Below, one piece after another: positions 11,739-23,479 of a stretch of DNA of 64,000 bases. This DNA is from Hofstenia miamia (Eukaryota; Xenacoelomorpha; Acoela). Both the position numbers and the translations under genes were made by a program. The stretch spans positions 1,995,217 to 2,059,216 of the forward strand of contig SCFE01000006.1 in NCBI GenBank assembly GCA_004352715.1, read 5' to 3'. The notes under the pieces are model-generated. The model was not told where the DNA came from and searched no databases. It was given only the letters and a program-made list of their open reading frames with translations. Every line of letters starts with the position of its first letter. Within the stretch, counting starts at the first letter, position 1.

Positions 11739-13597
11739 CTTGTCCATTGGAATTGGAATCTAATTGAATTCCAATTGGACATTGGAATTGTATTGGAATT
11801 GGTTGGGCAAACAAAATGTGCTAATCATTGGATTCCAATTAGATTTTCATTGGAATAGTCTTACAAAAATTTCCAAAACCACTAATTTTTATAATTCAGT
11901 TTTTCAATAATTCCTTATACTATCTATGAAACAATTGCTTTGGGTATGGGTCTGATGATACTCTGAATTTCAATGCAAAATATCATGGTAACTAATTGCT
12001 ATATTGTCTCTTAATCATGTGAGCACAAAATAAGTACGTTTTGTAAAATTTTATTTGATTAGAATCAATTACTGTAACGGTATTATTGCGCTTTTGTATT
12101 CTAATTGGTCAGCATATGATAAATAAATTCATAAATTCATTGGTTGCATTGCTATTTATGTCCCTTAATTGAACCTGCACAGCAATTCCGTCATGATATG
12201 ATATGCATACATATGTGTGGTCTCATATTAGGCAGAATCCCGAATAGGTAAAGTTTGTGGATAGTTGGTGTCATTTTATTATACTATATTATGAGTAGAT
12301 TAATGATATTCTGTATGCAAAAAACATAATATACTATGCTAAGCTTTTCCTTTCTGGAAGAATTCTAGTTTTCGTGCTTTAACAAAAGACAGTGATTTAC
12401 TCTGATAAAGAGGAACTCAATTACAAATTTATGATCACAATAAATAGGTTCATGGACGAATTTTCTTCTGCCATGCTTATCTGTTTTTGAGTTAGAACTT
12501 CGCAATATTTGTTGAAAGATCTCTCTAAGCTAGCACCAGGGAGGGAATAGTCTTGCGGCAGCACAATGAATTGATCTCACTCCCAGGGGTCTCCTACTAA
12601 TATAGCACCGAGTTTTACAATACTCCCAACAGAACACCCATGAATATATAACATGAATTTTTGTATTTTTTTACCTATACTGCATTGCATACTATATTTT
12701 CTGATAACCAAGTGTTCACTCAGATGGGAAAATGCCGTTGTGCGGATCAAACAGGAATCGTATGTCCAGCTGAACAAACGCTAGTTCAGGAGCTGTTTCT
12801 AAAGCTTGTATGGTTAGATAAGATCATGCAACTTATCTAAGTTTTCAAAAAGAGGAATTCTTCCAATATGATAGCCTTAGTCATACTGAAGGCTATGAAC
12901 ATCTTGCATGTCTCTTATATTCTGACTGGGAGCAAAATGGTACATCGTTTCCGATCAGATCCTTCACCTTCGGAGTTTGAATAAAAATCCTGCAACAAAT
13001 CATTGGATTCTTCTTCGATGTGTTGCGTACTTTGAATTTTAGTGATGAGGCACCACCTTCCAATATGTTCCAGTTCTAAGAAAACCTAGACAAAATAGTA
13101 TTTTATGAAAAAATTTAAACTTTTGCTCCCAGGATTTCAAAAAATCAGTCACACTCCCAGTTCAAAATTCCTCCGAACCCACGAGAGTGTTCCCGCAAGA
13201 CTTTAAGAGATGAGCATCTCCTAGACCTGAAACTTGACTCTGAAACAATCAAATTAACAGAGAGATTTCCGCCATTGTGGGTGATATTGATTAACTATGG
13301 AATCTCGTATTTTAGCATCATTGCTGTCCAAAACTTCTACAAATATAACCAATACATTTGTTTTGTAATAATAATTCTGGTTTTTCTGCGTTCTCTTTGA
13401 AATTATGTATTTTTCTGATCTTACAACGAAATTCAGGCCTTAATAATCACAAACAGAAAATCTGTTCATTGTATTAAATAATTATTATGTGAAATCAAAA
13501 AATCTAGTGTATGTTGCAAAGAAAATTTGAACTGAGAATTCAATTAGATTCCAATTGGACAATTCTAGAATTTTTGTATTGGATTGGATTGGACAAG
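11739..13597. mobile_element. Terminal-inverted-repeat element of about 1.86 kb, class uncertain
   Basis: The left end starts cttgtccattggaattgg and contains aattggaatctaattgaatt. The right end is ggattggattggacaag and contains the inverse, aattcaattagattccaatt. Both ends are built from attgga words. The interior (12340-13260) is richer in G+C than its surroundings. On the - strand it carries broken stretches of amino-acid coding character (such as FSWTYDSCLIRTTAFSHLSE near 12700), possibly a dead transposase. No clear target duplication was found, so the outer limits are approximate. Confidence 0.45.
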
Positions 13598-13744
13598 TAT
13601 ATAGAGCTGTACGAGTACCCGTTTTTACCTGACGCATCCGTATGTACGGCCGGGTACGTTTACAACTTTAATAAGTCGGGGAAAATTGTAAAATCTTAAA
13701 GTCCATTTGTTAGGTTCTTATGGAAGTTAAATATATACTCAAAA

Positions 13745-14215
13745 TTGGGTCTAGACAATGAAATGAAGTTTAATGTTAATACATTTCAATTTTCTTTACA
13801 AGATTCAAGCTCGATTCAAATAATGGAAAATACTATAAATTCGTCAGATTCTGTTATAGACCTTGGAGTTTATATCTCTAAAAATCTGTTATGGAACAGC
13901 CATAGCTCTAACAAAATTAAAGCAGATAATTATACAATTACTTTATTTTAAGCGTAATATTCCTTTTAACACCAATTTTCCAACAAAAATACACATATAT
14001 AACAGTATGATAAAATCTAAATTGACCTACACTTCTCAAATATGGTATTGCAATTCCTCGAATCTTAACTTACTTGAAAAACTGCAAAGACGCTGTACAA
14101 AATGGATATTACCATTTGGAAATTATGAGGAAAAATTTCACCTCAACAAACTCTTAAACCATAAGTAGATTTAAACTATATAGATTTAATCGACATTTTC
14201 ATTCCTCGCACTTGA
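13745..14215 (+). mobile_element. LINE RT C-terminus fragment, + strand
   Basis: The region carries SDSVIDLGVYISKNLLW and then, after a +1 frame change near 13920, KRNIPFNTNFPTKIHIYNSM, KLTYTSQIWYCNSSNLN and LEKLQRRCTKWILPFGNYEE. This is the thumb and C-terminal region of CR1/Jockey-type reverse transcriptase (YxSxVWxPxxSxLxxLEKxQRR pattern). It is truncated at both ends and meets an oppositely oriented LINE piece about 170 bp further on. Confidence 0.85.
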
Positions 14216-14384
14216 GAAATATGTGATTTTCTTCAAGTTTAAAAGGAATTTCAAATGTAAGGTAGATAATGTAATAATAGGAGGTCGGGTATTACGTTTA
14301 GAGAAAAATAAGAGACCTTCAAATGTGACGTATTGAAAGAAATATGATATTTAATGTGGCATTATAATGCATTTTCACTTGAAA

Positions 14385-15600
14385 TTTGAAGGTCATTCAT
14401 TTTGCAGGAAAAATCAGATATCATCAGCACATAGATGCAAATAAAATTGTTTTGACAAATACATTTAATGAATATCATAAAAAGAAGAGTTCCAAGAATC
14501 GAGCCTTTCAGGACAGCAGAAGAGATAGGAAATTCAGAAGAAATTTGACATCCAATGCTAACTACTTGAGATTGATTAGAAAGATAAATATAAATAAGAT
14601 TAACAAAATCAAAATCAATACCTAAATTTTCTATTTAAAAAGAGCATAAATTTTATGGTAAATTCTTGCCTTATTTATAAATTGGACTTTCCAAAATGCA
14701 GGATAAGTTAATGTCAAAATATTTGGTCTAAATAAAGAAGAGGAAATGTAATTAAGTAAGATTGGGCTAAGATTATAAGAAGATGCGCGGGATTTAAATG
14801 AAGTTAGAAGTGTATAGATAGAATGAGGCGTAAATGAATCACTAGCATCAGAAGCATTGATGGAAATTGACGAGTATTTGACTGAAGAAAATGATGGAAG
14901 TGGATCTGAAAAAGCAGAACAGGAGTATTTGTTGCAATATTTTGAGGAGAAGATGTAGAAATGTTGTCATATGATAATGTAGATTGAGGATTTGATAAAG
15001 CTTTTAGATATTTATGACAGGAATTTATAGTATTCGAATATGAAATTGAATTGATATAAAAAATTTTGTCTATTTCAATCGAGTGTGAAAAATCAGAAGC
15101 TACTGTTGAAATTTTATTTAGAAGAAATGTCTTACCCGATGGGTTAATAGATTGGTGTAAAAGGAAGGATGAAGATTACAAAATGAGAAGATTTTGCACG
15201 ACCTGAAAGTATAGCAATGATTAAAAAGTTAATGAAATTATCAGCATTAAAGCAGGAAGGATTGTCAAACTTAAGATGAGCTTGCAAAAAATTATGAAAG
15301 GACCTAATGAAAAAGAAAACTCTTTATTTGAAACGTTGTGCAAAATTCTGGCTGAAAATGGAATTGAAGACCACAAAAATGTATGATCTGATGAGAAGAG
15401 AGCAGTGTTAATAGTTGAAACAGAATCATCAGAAAATATGAGATTCAATTTGTTTCCAGAGTCATATGTAGAAATATTAACAAGTTGAAACTCTGGAATA
15501 TCAGATTCATATGGATCTGTAGAGTATGAAGCATGCCAATCAATTTGAGACAGGTTAAAATAACCTATTATTAGCACAGACTTGGCCAAATTTTCCAAGG
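14385..15600 (-). mobile_element. LINE relic, endonuclease to RT, - strand
   Basis: Read downward from 15598, the endonuclease remnant has SVLIIGYFNLSQIDWH (normally GDFN), then NKLNLIFSDDSVSTINT and SSDHTFLW (the terminal SDH of APE-type endonucleases). About 600 bases on, RT motif B is seen near 14570-14470 as SAVLKGSILGTLLFMIFIK. GDFN has become GYFN and SGVPQGS has become SAVLKGS, so it is inactive. The coding strand is opposite to the LINE piece at 13745-14215. Confidence 0.85.
15221..15598 (-). pseudogene. LINE APE-type endonuclease fragment
   Basis: A 125-codon open frame holds the C-terminal half of an apurinic-type endonuclease, with IGYFN, LIFSDD and SSDHTF in the right order and spacing. 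It belongs to the LINE relic at 14385-15600. The catalytic GDFN aspartate is tyrosine here. Confidence 0.75.
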
Positions 15601-17467
15601 GAAATGCTAATTAATCTGCATAGTAAGTAAAAAATTTCTACTATTTTCCATTGTCATAGGAAAAGACTTGATGCAACCTTAGGTATGCCCATGTTATTCC
15701 AATAATAATAGAATGAGAGATAGATTAGAAAATCAGTTTGGGATATAGGATGTTTTCTCGAATGAATTAGCCTGGCCACGTTTCTAGTGTGCAGGTGGGC
15801 GTAATATAAGGCATGGGCGTTCTAAGTGGCCTATTGTGGCTTCTTTCCTGGGAAAGCCGGGATGATTATATATATATATATATATATATATGAGCTTTGG
15901 TATGTCTTAACATATACAGTGACACACACATACAATGTCAAAAATCATAATGGCTTTCAACACTGTAGATGGACGTCACTTTAATTCTAGTTATCTTAAG
16001 AAATATTGTTTAGCACATATAAGGAATCGACAATTTCAGATGAGAGTAATTTTCAAATTTAGTGTTCACCTTCAACAACATAACCACATAAAAGACTTGC
16101 AACTTATTGCAATGGATATGGTAATGATCAACTAGGATTTTCCAATTGATTGGTCTTCACTCAAAGAAGGGTCTTCATGGTTTCTTGATGTGCATTTTTG
16201 CGTGGAGTGGATTTTAAGCAAAACACTATAGTGCAAGCAGTTCCCCTCATTATCCTGTTTAAAACGCTTTGAGAACTTTTGTCTTTTCCATGGGGGACCT
16301 AGGCCAATTTAGCAACTTGCAGCATAAATTGAACGTCTCAATATACATATAAAAATATGAATACATTTAGCTAGCGATGATGGTTTTTCTCGAATCAATC
16401 CCACATTAAAACATGTACATGAGAAGTGCAGGACATTTTTAAAAAATCCAGAAGAAAAAGTTATTCAACACAATATGGACAAAATTTAACCAAAGGCTTA
16501 ATAGCATCATTACAAACATGGGTACTACTGTGACACTATAGACATAAACACAAAATAATGCCAATCAACTTGACTTTTGCGAATTTAGTAGCACTAATGT
16601 CTACTAGGTGGTACATAGGTAAACCATGTTAACCCTTTTTTGCATAGAACTTTTTATTTCAAGCCAGAACCATGTTGAAACACAAACTACCCCTGTGCTC
16701 TCTGATGGTCATACACTATACTAGAAATGGTAACGTCTGTGTCCAGAATGGTATAACCAGTACAGATGGAAGTATTTGGAGATTCATAGGCCTAAACACT
16801 GGCAACATAGGTAACCAGAAAGCAAGAACGGGCTAAAATAGGCAGCCTAGTTATTTTCTATTTTTCAAATAGGCACAAAAAATTTGAAGTAGCACCTAAA
16901 AATAAAATAAACTCTTGTGGATAGCGGTCAACTGAAAAGGGGGCTCACCCCCCTCTCCTTCTCCCCCATCGGATCCGCTCTTGATCACTGCCAATCTATT
17001 GAAGTAAATCCACTTTTTTTCCCACCATTACCATGTGCAAGAGGACTCCACACTTATACAATGAAGATATAATGAACTGCTTAGTGTGTTTACAGTGTAG
17101 AACAAACTGGTTATTCTATCGTTTCCAATATAAAATACAGAAATGTGAAGTTAGTTATCTAAATAACTACATTGTATAAAATAATGCATTTGGTAATTAG
17201 CTAATACTTGTTTTTAATAAAAATAATTTCAAAATAAGAACTTTAAAGCTGCAGTATATTAAACCAAAAATTAGTTCTGAATTATAGTGAAAACTTTTAA
17301 AAGCCTGATCATAATCCACTCTCACATTGATCTTCATTGATTCAACAATGAAAGGCGGATATCCGCTAATATTGCAATAACTATTTGCTTATATTTTTAT
17401 ATTGCAACTACTCTTTTACTAGTAAAGCACATAGATCTATTTGAAGCGAATTAAAATATTTTATATA
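15601..17467. other. Spacer with a (TA)n tract and no recognisable gene
   Basis: A (TA)n tract sits at 15867-15891. A C/G-rich patch (gggggctcacccccc) near 16940 resembles ends of decayed hAT-like elements, but no partner was found. No exon or ORF with family resemblance was seen. Confidence 0.5.
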
Positions 17468-18018
17468 GCACAAGTAAAAAAAGTGGCCACACTATAAACA
17501 CATTTTTGATAACAAACCAAAGACAAATAGAGGCTTATGAAATATATTTGAAAATATAATTGTCTCAGCTTGTAACCTGATGACAAAGTTATTTGACAAG
17601 TATGCCATTGAAAGCGTGACACGAAGAAACTGAATCCATTAAACGAAGACTAACTTCTTGCGTTATTTAGGTGTTGAAATTCAAGGATGTAACTATTTAA
17701 TTCTTTCAGATCTGTGGGATTTTTTTTCTCGACAAAATCCTTCAAAATCTGCCACACGTTCTCAATGTGTACTAGATCTGGCAAATTCGGTAGCCATTGC
17801 ATAACTTGAATATTATAATTGGTAAAAAATTCTTTTATCGATTTTGAGGTATGAGGGGTTGCTCCATCTTCTCCTCAGATCCATAAATCGGGATAAAAGC
17901 AGGTTGCAAATTCCTCGTGTATTTGGCAATATTTGAACTATTAATTGTATCAGTGCCATCTAGGAACTTTAGAAAAAATCCAAATTTTGAAAAGTGGCCA
18001 CCTCTGATTGACTTGAGC
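17468..18018 (-). mobile_element. Tc1/mariner relic, copy 2
   Basis: The TIRs are gcacaagtaaaaaaagtgg at the left and agtggccacctctgattgac...gagc at the right, flanked by TA at 17466-17467 and 18019-18020. On the - strand it encodes WLPNLPDLVHIENVW, the decayed WxPNSPDLNPIENVW block of Tc1 transposases, followed by QILKDFVEKKNPTDLKEL. It is the same family as the copy at 7727-8243, in opposite orientation. Most of the transposase is deleted. Confidence 0.85.
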
Positions 18019-18548
18019 TAAAATTTTATTAAAAAAATTACATTATCCACATTTTCAAACGATTTTCTTAAAGCCATTAATAAATTGGGAAATCTTGTGA
18101 TACATACACATTCATTATTGAATATATTTGTATGTAATGATAAAGATGATCAGTGTTAAGGATTACTTGAAGGGATCAACTATTTTTGAATAAAATTAAC
18201 AACTATAGTAAGTACTTAATATAGCTTGCTTTCTGAGTTTTTTCAGAGAATATGTTTAAACAGAACAATAAACTCTACTTCAACAAGAATCGGCACTTTA
18301 TAGTTACGTAAGGGTTTAGCAGTTAAGTATACATTGTAGTTGTTTAGAAAGATCATACAACTTTCACACATAAAAATTTAAGCTAATCAATGCTTTATGT
18401 ACCAAACGGTATTCAGATGTTATGTTACTAGTACAATGTTACATAGAAATCATAAATAACAAAGCACGATTCCAATTTAAAATGAACCCAGTATTAAACA
18501 TTGCAAGTATTTAGTAGTCCTTGGATCAATGTTTACATCTGCTTTTAG

Positions 18549-18813
18549 AAAATGACCTTTTGTGTTGGATTAAATAAGCTAACAATTGCTCCCAATAAAG
18601 AATCTGGTGACGAATCTCAAAGACCTTTTTTTAAAGCTGGTGATCGCATAACAGGTAACTGTACATATCCGTCTTTTGTGGTTCTTCAATTAATTGCAGT
18701 TGTTTACACAAAAAGTCAGAAAAAAGTCAGCACTAATATTCAACTCCTAGCGTCATGCAGAACAAGAACTGACAATAGCTTCACTCTTCTTATTCCAAGA
18801 GCTTCTGCAGCAG
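18549..18813 (+). CDS. Arrestin-domain gene, exon with start of N-domain
   Basis: The acceptor is cttttag|AAAATG and the donor GCAGCAG|gtatgc; the exon enters in phase 0 and leaves in phase 1. It encodes MTFCVGLNKLTIAPNK, FFKAGDRITGNCTY and FTLLIPRASAAG. The ATG at 18552 is a natural start just before the first arrestin beta strand. The loop after GDRITGN is shorter than in most alpha-arrestins. Confidence 0.8.
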
Positions 18814-19428
18814 GTATGCAAATGTTTTCCGGTTTTAAATAGTCTCTTCGGTTCCACATTGTAACTTTTTAGACATAAATTTGTAATAACAATTCTTTTT
18901 ATTTTTAATTCTTTATCAGAGTTGAATATCAGCCAGATTTTTCTTTCCTTAGACCATAATTTTTCCAGAAATTTCCAAACAGAAGAGCTTTTTGGAGGAC
19001 GCATGCTGGGGAATAGTTCTCTTTTTTAATTTTGTAAAAAAACTCTTTTGTGTAAAACTAATTCATATTGGTCCATAAGTTTGTCACTATCATTTTTAAA
19101 GCCAAACTACAACCACTTTTATCAGATGACAATATAGACATATTTTTGCAAACTCCTGTCAAGGGGTTACCCATTCATTTTTTCAATATTTTTATGTAGT
19201 TCTTAAATCTGAAACAAAAATGAAACTGAAGAACAAAACATTTAAAACGAAGGTGCAACGTATCTTGTAGATTGATCCTAGGCCGTGTCATAATGCACCT
19301 TTTAAGTTATTGGGTAATACCTGAATATATACAATTCCCTATTTATCAATAATTAAGCAGTCATAACTCATGATTGAAGTATTATTTTTACTTGAAATTT
19401 GGACAGGGTGTTCGTGAAGAGTTCTGCT

Positions 19429-19470
<42 letters not shown>

Positions 19471-22400
19471 TGGATAGACATAAATTAAAGCGTTACCGTG
19501 GCAACCACAGTGAAAAAATACTTTTATCCCAAAGGACTACTTTTATCCCTTTAGGGCTTCTTTGTCTAGTTTTATTATTCTAGTTTTACTGTATTTCTCT
19601 TTAATTGATTCTGCAATAAAATTCTGTCTCGGGGTAGTTCTATGTAATTTTTAAATACAGAAGAAATGCTTAAAATTTTTGTTGAATTCTATAATGGTTT
19701 CATTTTCAATGATTTAAGTAACTTACAACTGTTATAAACATCAGAAAGTTATACTTTAAACTCGAGATTCGGCGTCTTTGAACTACGCTCTTTCACTTTC
19801 TGACGCGGGATGTTTTAATCCAGGCCTCAGCTACTATAGTAAGCGTCACTCACGCACTTGAGACGCGCGATGTTTGAAACTAGGCCATAAAATGAAAAAT
19901 TTTGAGGAGCGAAGTTAAAATATTTTATATCTAAGCAAATAATAAAGCTGTTATATAACAGTGAGGGGGACTGAGCCCCCCTTGTTAAAAATTATTTGTG
20001 GCGCAGCCCCCAAATCATTAAGGATCAAAATCTAAATTCAATTTCTAAATTCATATAAAAATCAATATATTTTCCTATTTTAAAGCAAGTCTGTTGGTAA
20101 CATTAACATCCAGAGAGATCTATATGCATTCGAAAGATGGATGAGGAATTTCAAGTTTCCTTAACATTAAACAGCCTGGTGTAGATTTAACAGGATCACT
20201 CATTTATCAAAACTTTTAAATAATTTTCTCCAAATCTATTAGAAAATTTGTAATTCGTGAGATATTGACACAATTATTGGTGAATGTAGCTGAGAAATCG
20301 AACCATTTTTTCTATTTTTCTTTGAAAATTTTGATTTTTTGAAAAAAATTCTCGCAATACTTAATGTGGAGGCGTCAGAAAGTCTAAAATAAATGCGATC
20401 ATCAACTACTTAAACTATTTCTGTTATTTAGATGTGGATGTGAAACTTTTAAATGGTTAGGCTTTTAAATTTGGATACCTTTTTTATTTCGTTAGTTTAA
20501 TAATGAAACTATAATTTTAGCATATATTTTAATGCTTAGCCAAGAAGTGGAGGATATCCAGGAGTTCACATTTTCGAGTAGGTAATGGTATCTCCAGAAA
20601 GTATTTACTAATAAGCTCACACATTGTCCTGTTAACTGCATACGTGCCAATCTCATATATCCTACAGTTAAAGATTTGTAACAAATTGTACAACCAATAT
20701 AACAAACTTCAAACAAAAAAACTCATTAAAATCAAGTGCGCCTGCCTTTCTTTAATAGAAAGCCCTGTGAAAATAGCTGATATTGATTCGAAAGTCAATT
20801 AATCCATGATTATCCCTCAATTGTGATGTTCTTCACAACTCCTAAATTTTAGATGATTTTCAATAACGTCATATTTGCAAATTATGCAAAAATTTATTTT
20901 AAAAATTCATTTGTTGGTCTTAAATTTATTGTCCAGAGGGTACCTAATTTCCCATTAGTAGTAGTTTGGTTACGGATGTTTTAGCAAGTATTCATTAAGT
21001 TGATAAATTCATAGAAGGTGAACAAAGGATAAGACCAATCATAACAAAGGCAATTAACAATTGCTGATACTCAAGTATAAATTATGTCACATAAGAAAGT
21101 TCATTAATACTTGAAAAAATCAATTTGAATTTTAAGAAATATGATTAAATACATAAGTGCATTAAATGCGTTTATAACACTGTGTGACATAAAATTTAGT
21201 TGATTAAATTTTTTCACTGATTTCTGTCAGTTTTGGTTTGAGAAATACGAATTTGAATGTTATTTTACATGGAAAACCATACTTTTTGAGTAATTTGTAT
21301 TTTAAGTTTAAGAAAGCTTACAGATCATTACGTTGCTTAGTTAATGTCCAAGACTATGTACGCATTGGATCATTGAAATTAGATCTTCTCTGCTATTCCT
21401 TTCGAACAAAAATTCATTAAAGTCAGTTTCAATTCTCGTAACGAGTCACATTGGGTATAAGGTTAGGAAAAAATTTATTGACATACCTTCATGCACCTTG
21501 TATATTACATAACGACCATGTTCGGTGCATATGACAACATTATTCATGTCTTCTCTGCAAGTACCAGCTGCCTATAAATGCAAGACTTGTGTGAATTCAT
21601 TTGTTAAATTTGTCGATATTTATTCTCGAATATCAACCCATTACAAATTAGGGTTGAAGCAAATGAAATATTCTGAAACATACTAAATGTTTTTGGGTAT
21701 TGGATCTTGAAACTCAAGTAATATATTCTAGCTGCCATACTATGTTAAAGTTCTGGCTAGTTGGAGATCTTTGTCATTTTCTATTCTTTTGTTTAGCATG
21801 AATAGAGAAACTACAATAGCGACTGTTATTTTTTGTCTTTGAAGAAGAGGTTTTCTCGTATATCCTGCTATCAGCTCATCTTGTGAACCTTTCATTTACA
21901 GCATATATCTTCAATATTTAAATATCCTGATATTATAGTACGCATGTCTAGCCTACAAAAAATTTTTCAAGGAACAAGTGAGCAAATCTGATAATGGATT
22001 TTCTAACACAAATTCTCAAATCTTCATCATTCTTCTCAAAAGAATTTGAATTCATTAGTTGTTAAATTGAGGAAATGAGATATTGTTAGTGATGATGTCT
22101 ACTAAACATCATTTTCTGAAGTATCAATTGAATGTCTTTCTTGAAACTTTTGGTTGTTTAGTGATACAAAAATCAAAATTACACCGAATACTCAAGAGAC
22201 TTTCTATATGAATGGTTTTATCTAGAACATATTGAACTAGCCTGCCATATCTGAGCCCACATGCCGAGTGCCTTATCTCTGAAGGAGCCCCTCTTGTTAA
22301 AATTTTAGCACTACACCACTGCTATATACCGAATATTCTACATAATTTTCATCAATAAAAATCAATGAAAGTGACAGAACAATGAACAGTGAAGTTTACA

Positions 22401-23335
22401 AATTAATGAATCCAAATAATTTTCACACTAATTTCATTTCTTACAGCCAATGTTTACCAAGTAAAGTTAAATCTCCGTTTCACTATTTAGTGAATATGAC
22501 TTTGAAATTACCGTGAAAGTACAGTATGTCTGCCTAATCAATTATTTTCAGAATGCAGCTTTCATCAGGAAACCTCTTTAAAATATCTAAATTGCAGTAA
22601 TTAATGATTTACTGACTTCATTTGCTTGCGCTTGAACGATCTGAATCTAATTTTAACAAATGTATTACTTTCCACAAGAACACTAATTTGTTAATACCCT
22701 TGCTTTTCAATAGTCGACCCTAAGAAAGTCAATGGCAGGCATCTAATATATTTATCTATATAAGCTTGGAATTCTAAAGTAATAGTTCGATCAACCATGT
22801 AGTCTAAGACTATAATAGTAATTTTGAATTGACCTATTCTGGTACTATGTTATTTTAGGATTACTACTTCCATCATCATTGGAAACGTCATCTTCGCACA
22901 TAAGATACATTGTAAGAAGAGTCTTTGATTTGGACAATCTTCCACCAATCAGTTATTGTGATTCAAACACCCACATTGTAGACATAATAGCTGATGCAAC
23001 ACTTTTACCAATTCAGTGCAAACAAGTTACCTACAAACAAGAAAAATGGATTAAACGTTCATTTAAACGCAACGGAATGTTAACTGCAGAAGTACGTTTA
23101 AGTTTTCAAATAAAATTGCGTTCAAGTGCCCTCAAAAATACCTGGGTGGTGTATTTGCAGAAAATGAAATAATGGAGGTTATTTTATGCTTCCATGTGCT
23201 TGAAAATTTTTAAAAAATACCAATCGATCGATCAATGTCAATATCCCCACACCTCCAAATTTTTTAAGCGATTTGGAAAGGATTTTTTGAAGATGCTTAT
23301 GCATATTTATATAAACATATGTACATTACATATAC

Positions 23336-23370
<35 letters not shown>

Positions 23371-23446
23371 NNNNNNNNNNNNNNNNNNNNNNNNNNNNNN
23401 NNNNNNNNNNNNNNNNNNNNNNNNNNNNNNNNNNNNNNNNNNNNNN

Positions 23447-23479
<33 letters not shown>

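Noticed and set aside
11565-11858. Open frames rich in Ile-Tyr (also at 23194-23502, 34196-34483, 51273-51506)
   Set aside because: They are translations of (TA)n tracts and N runs.
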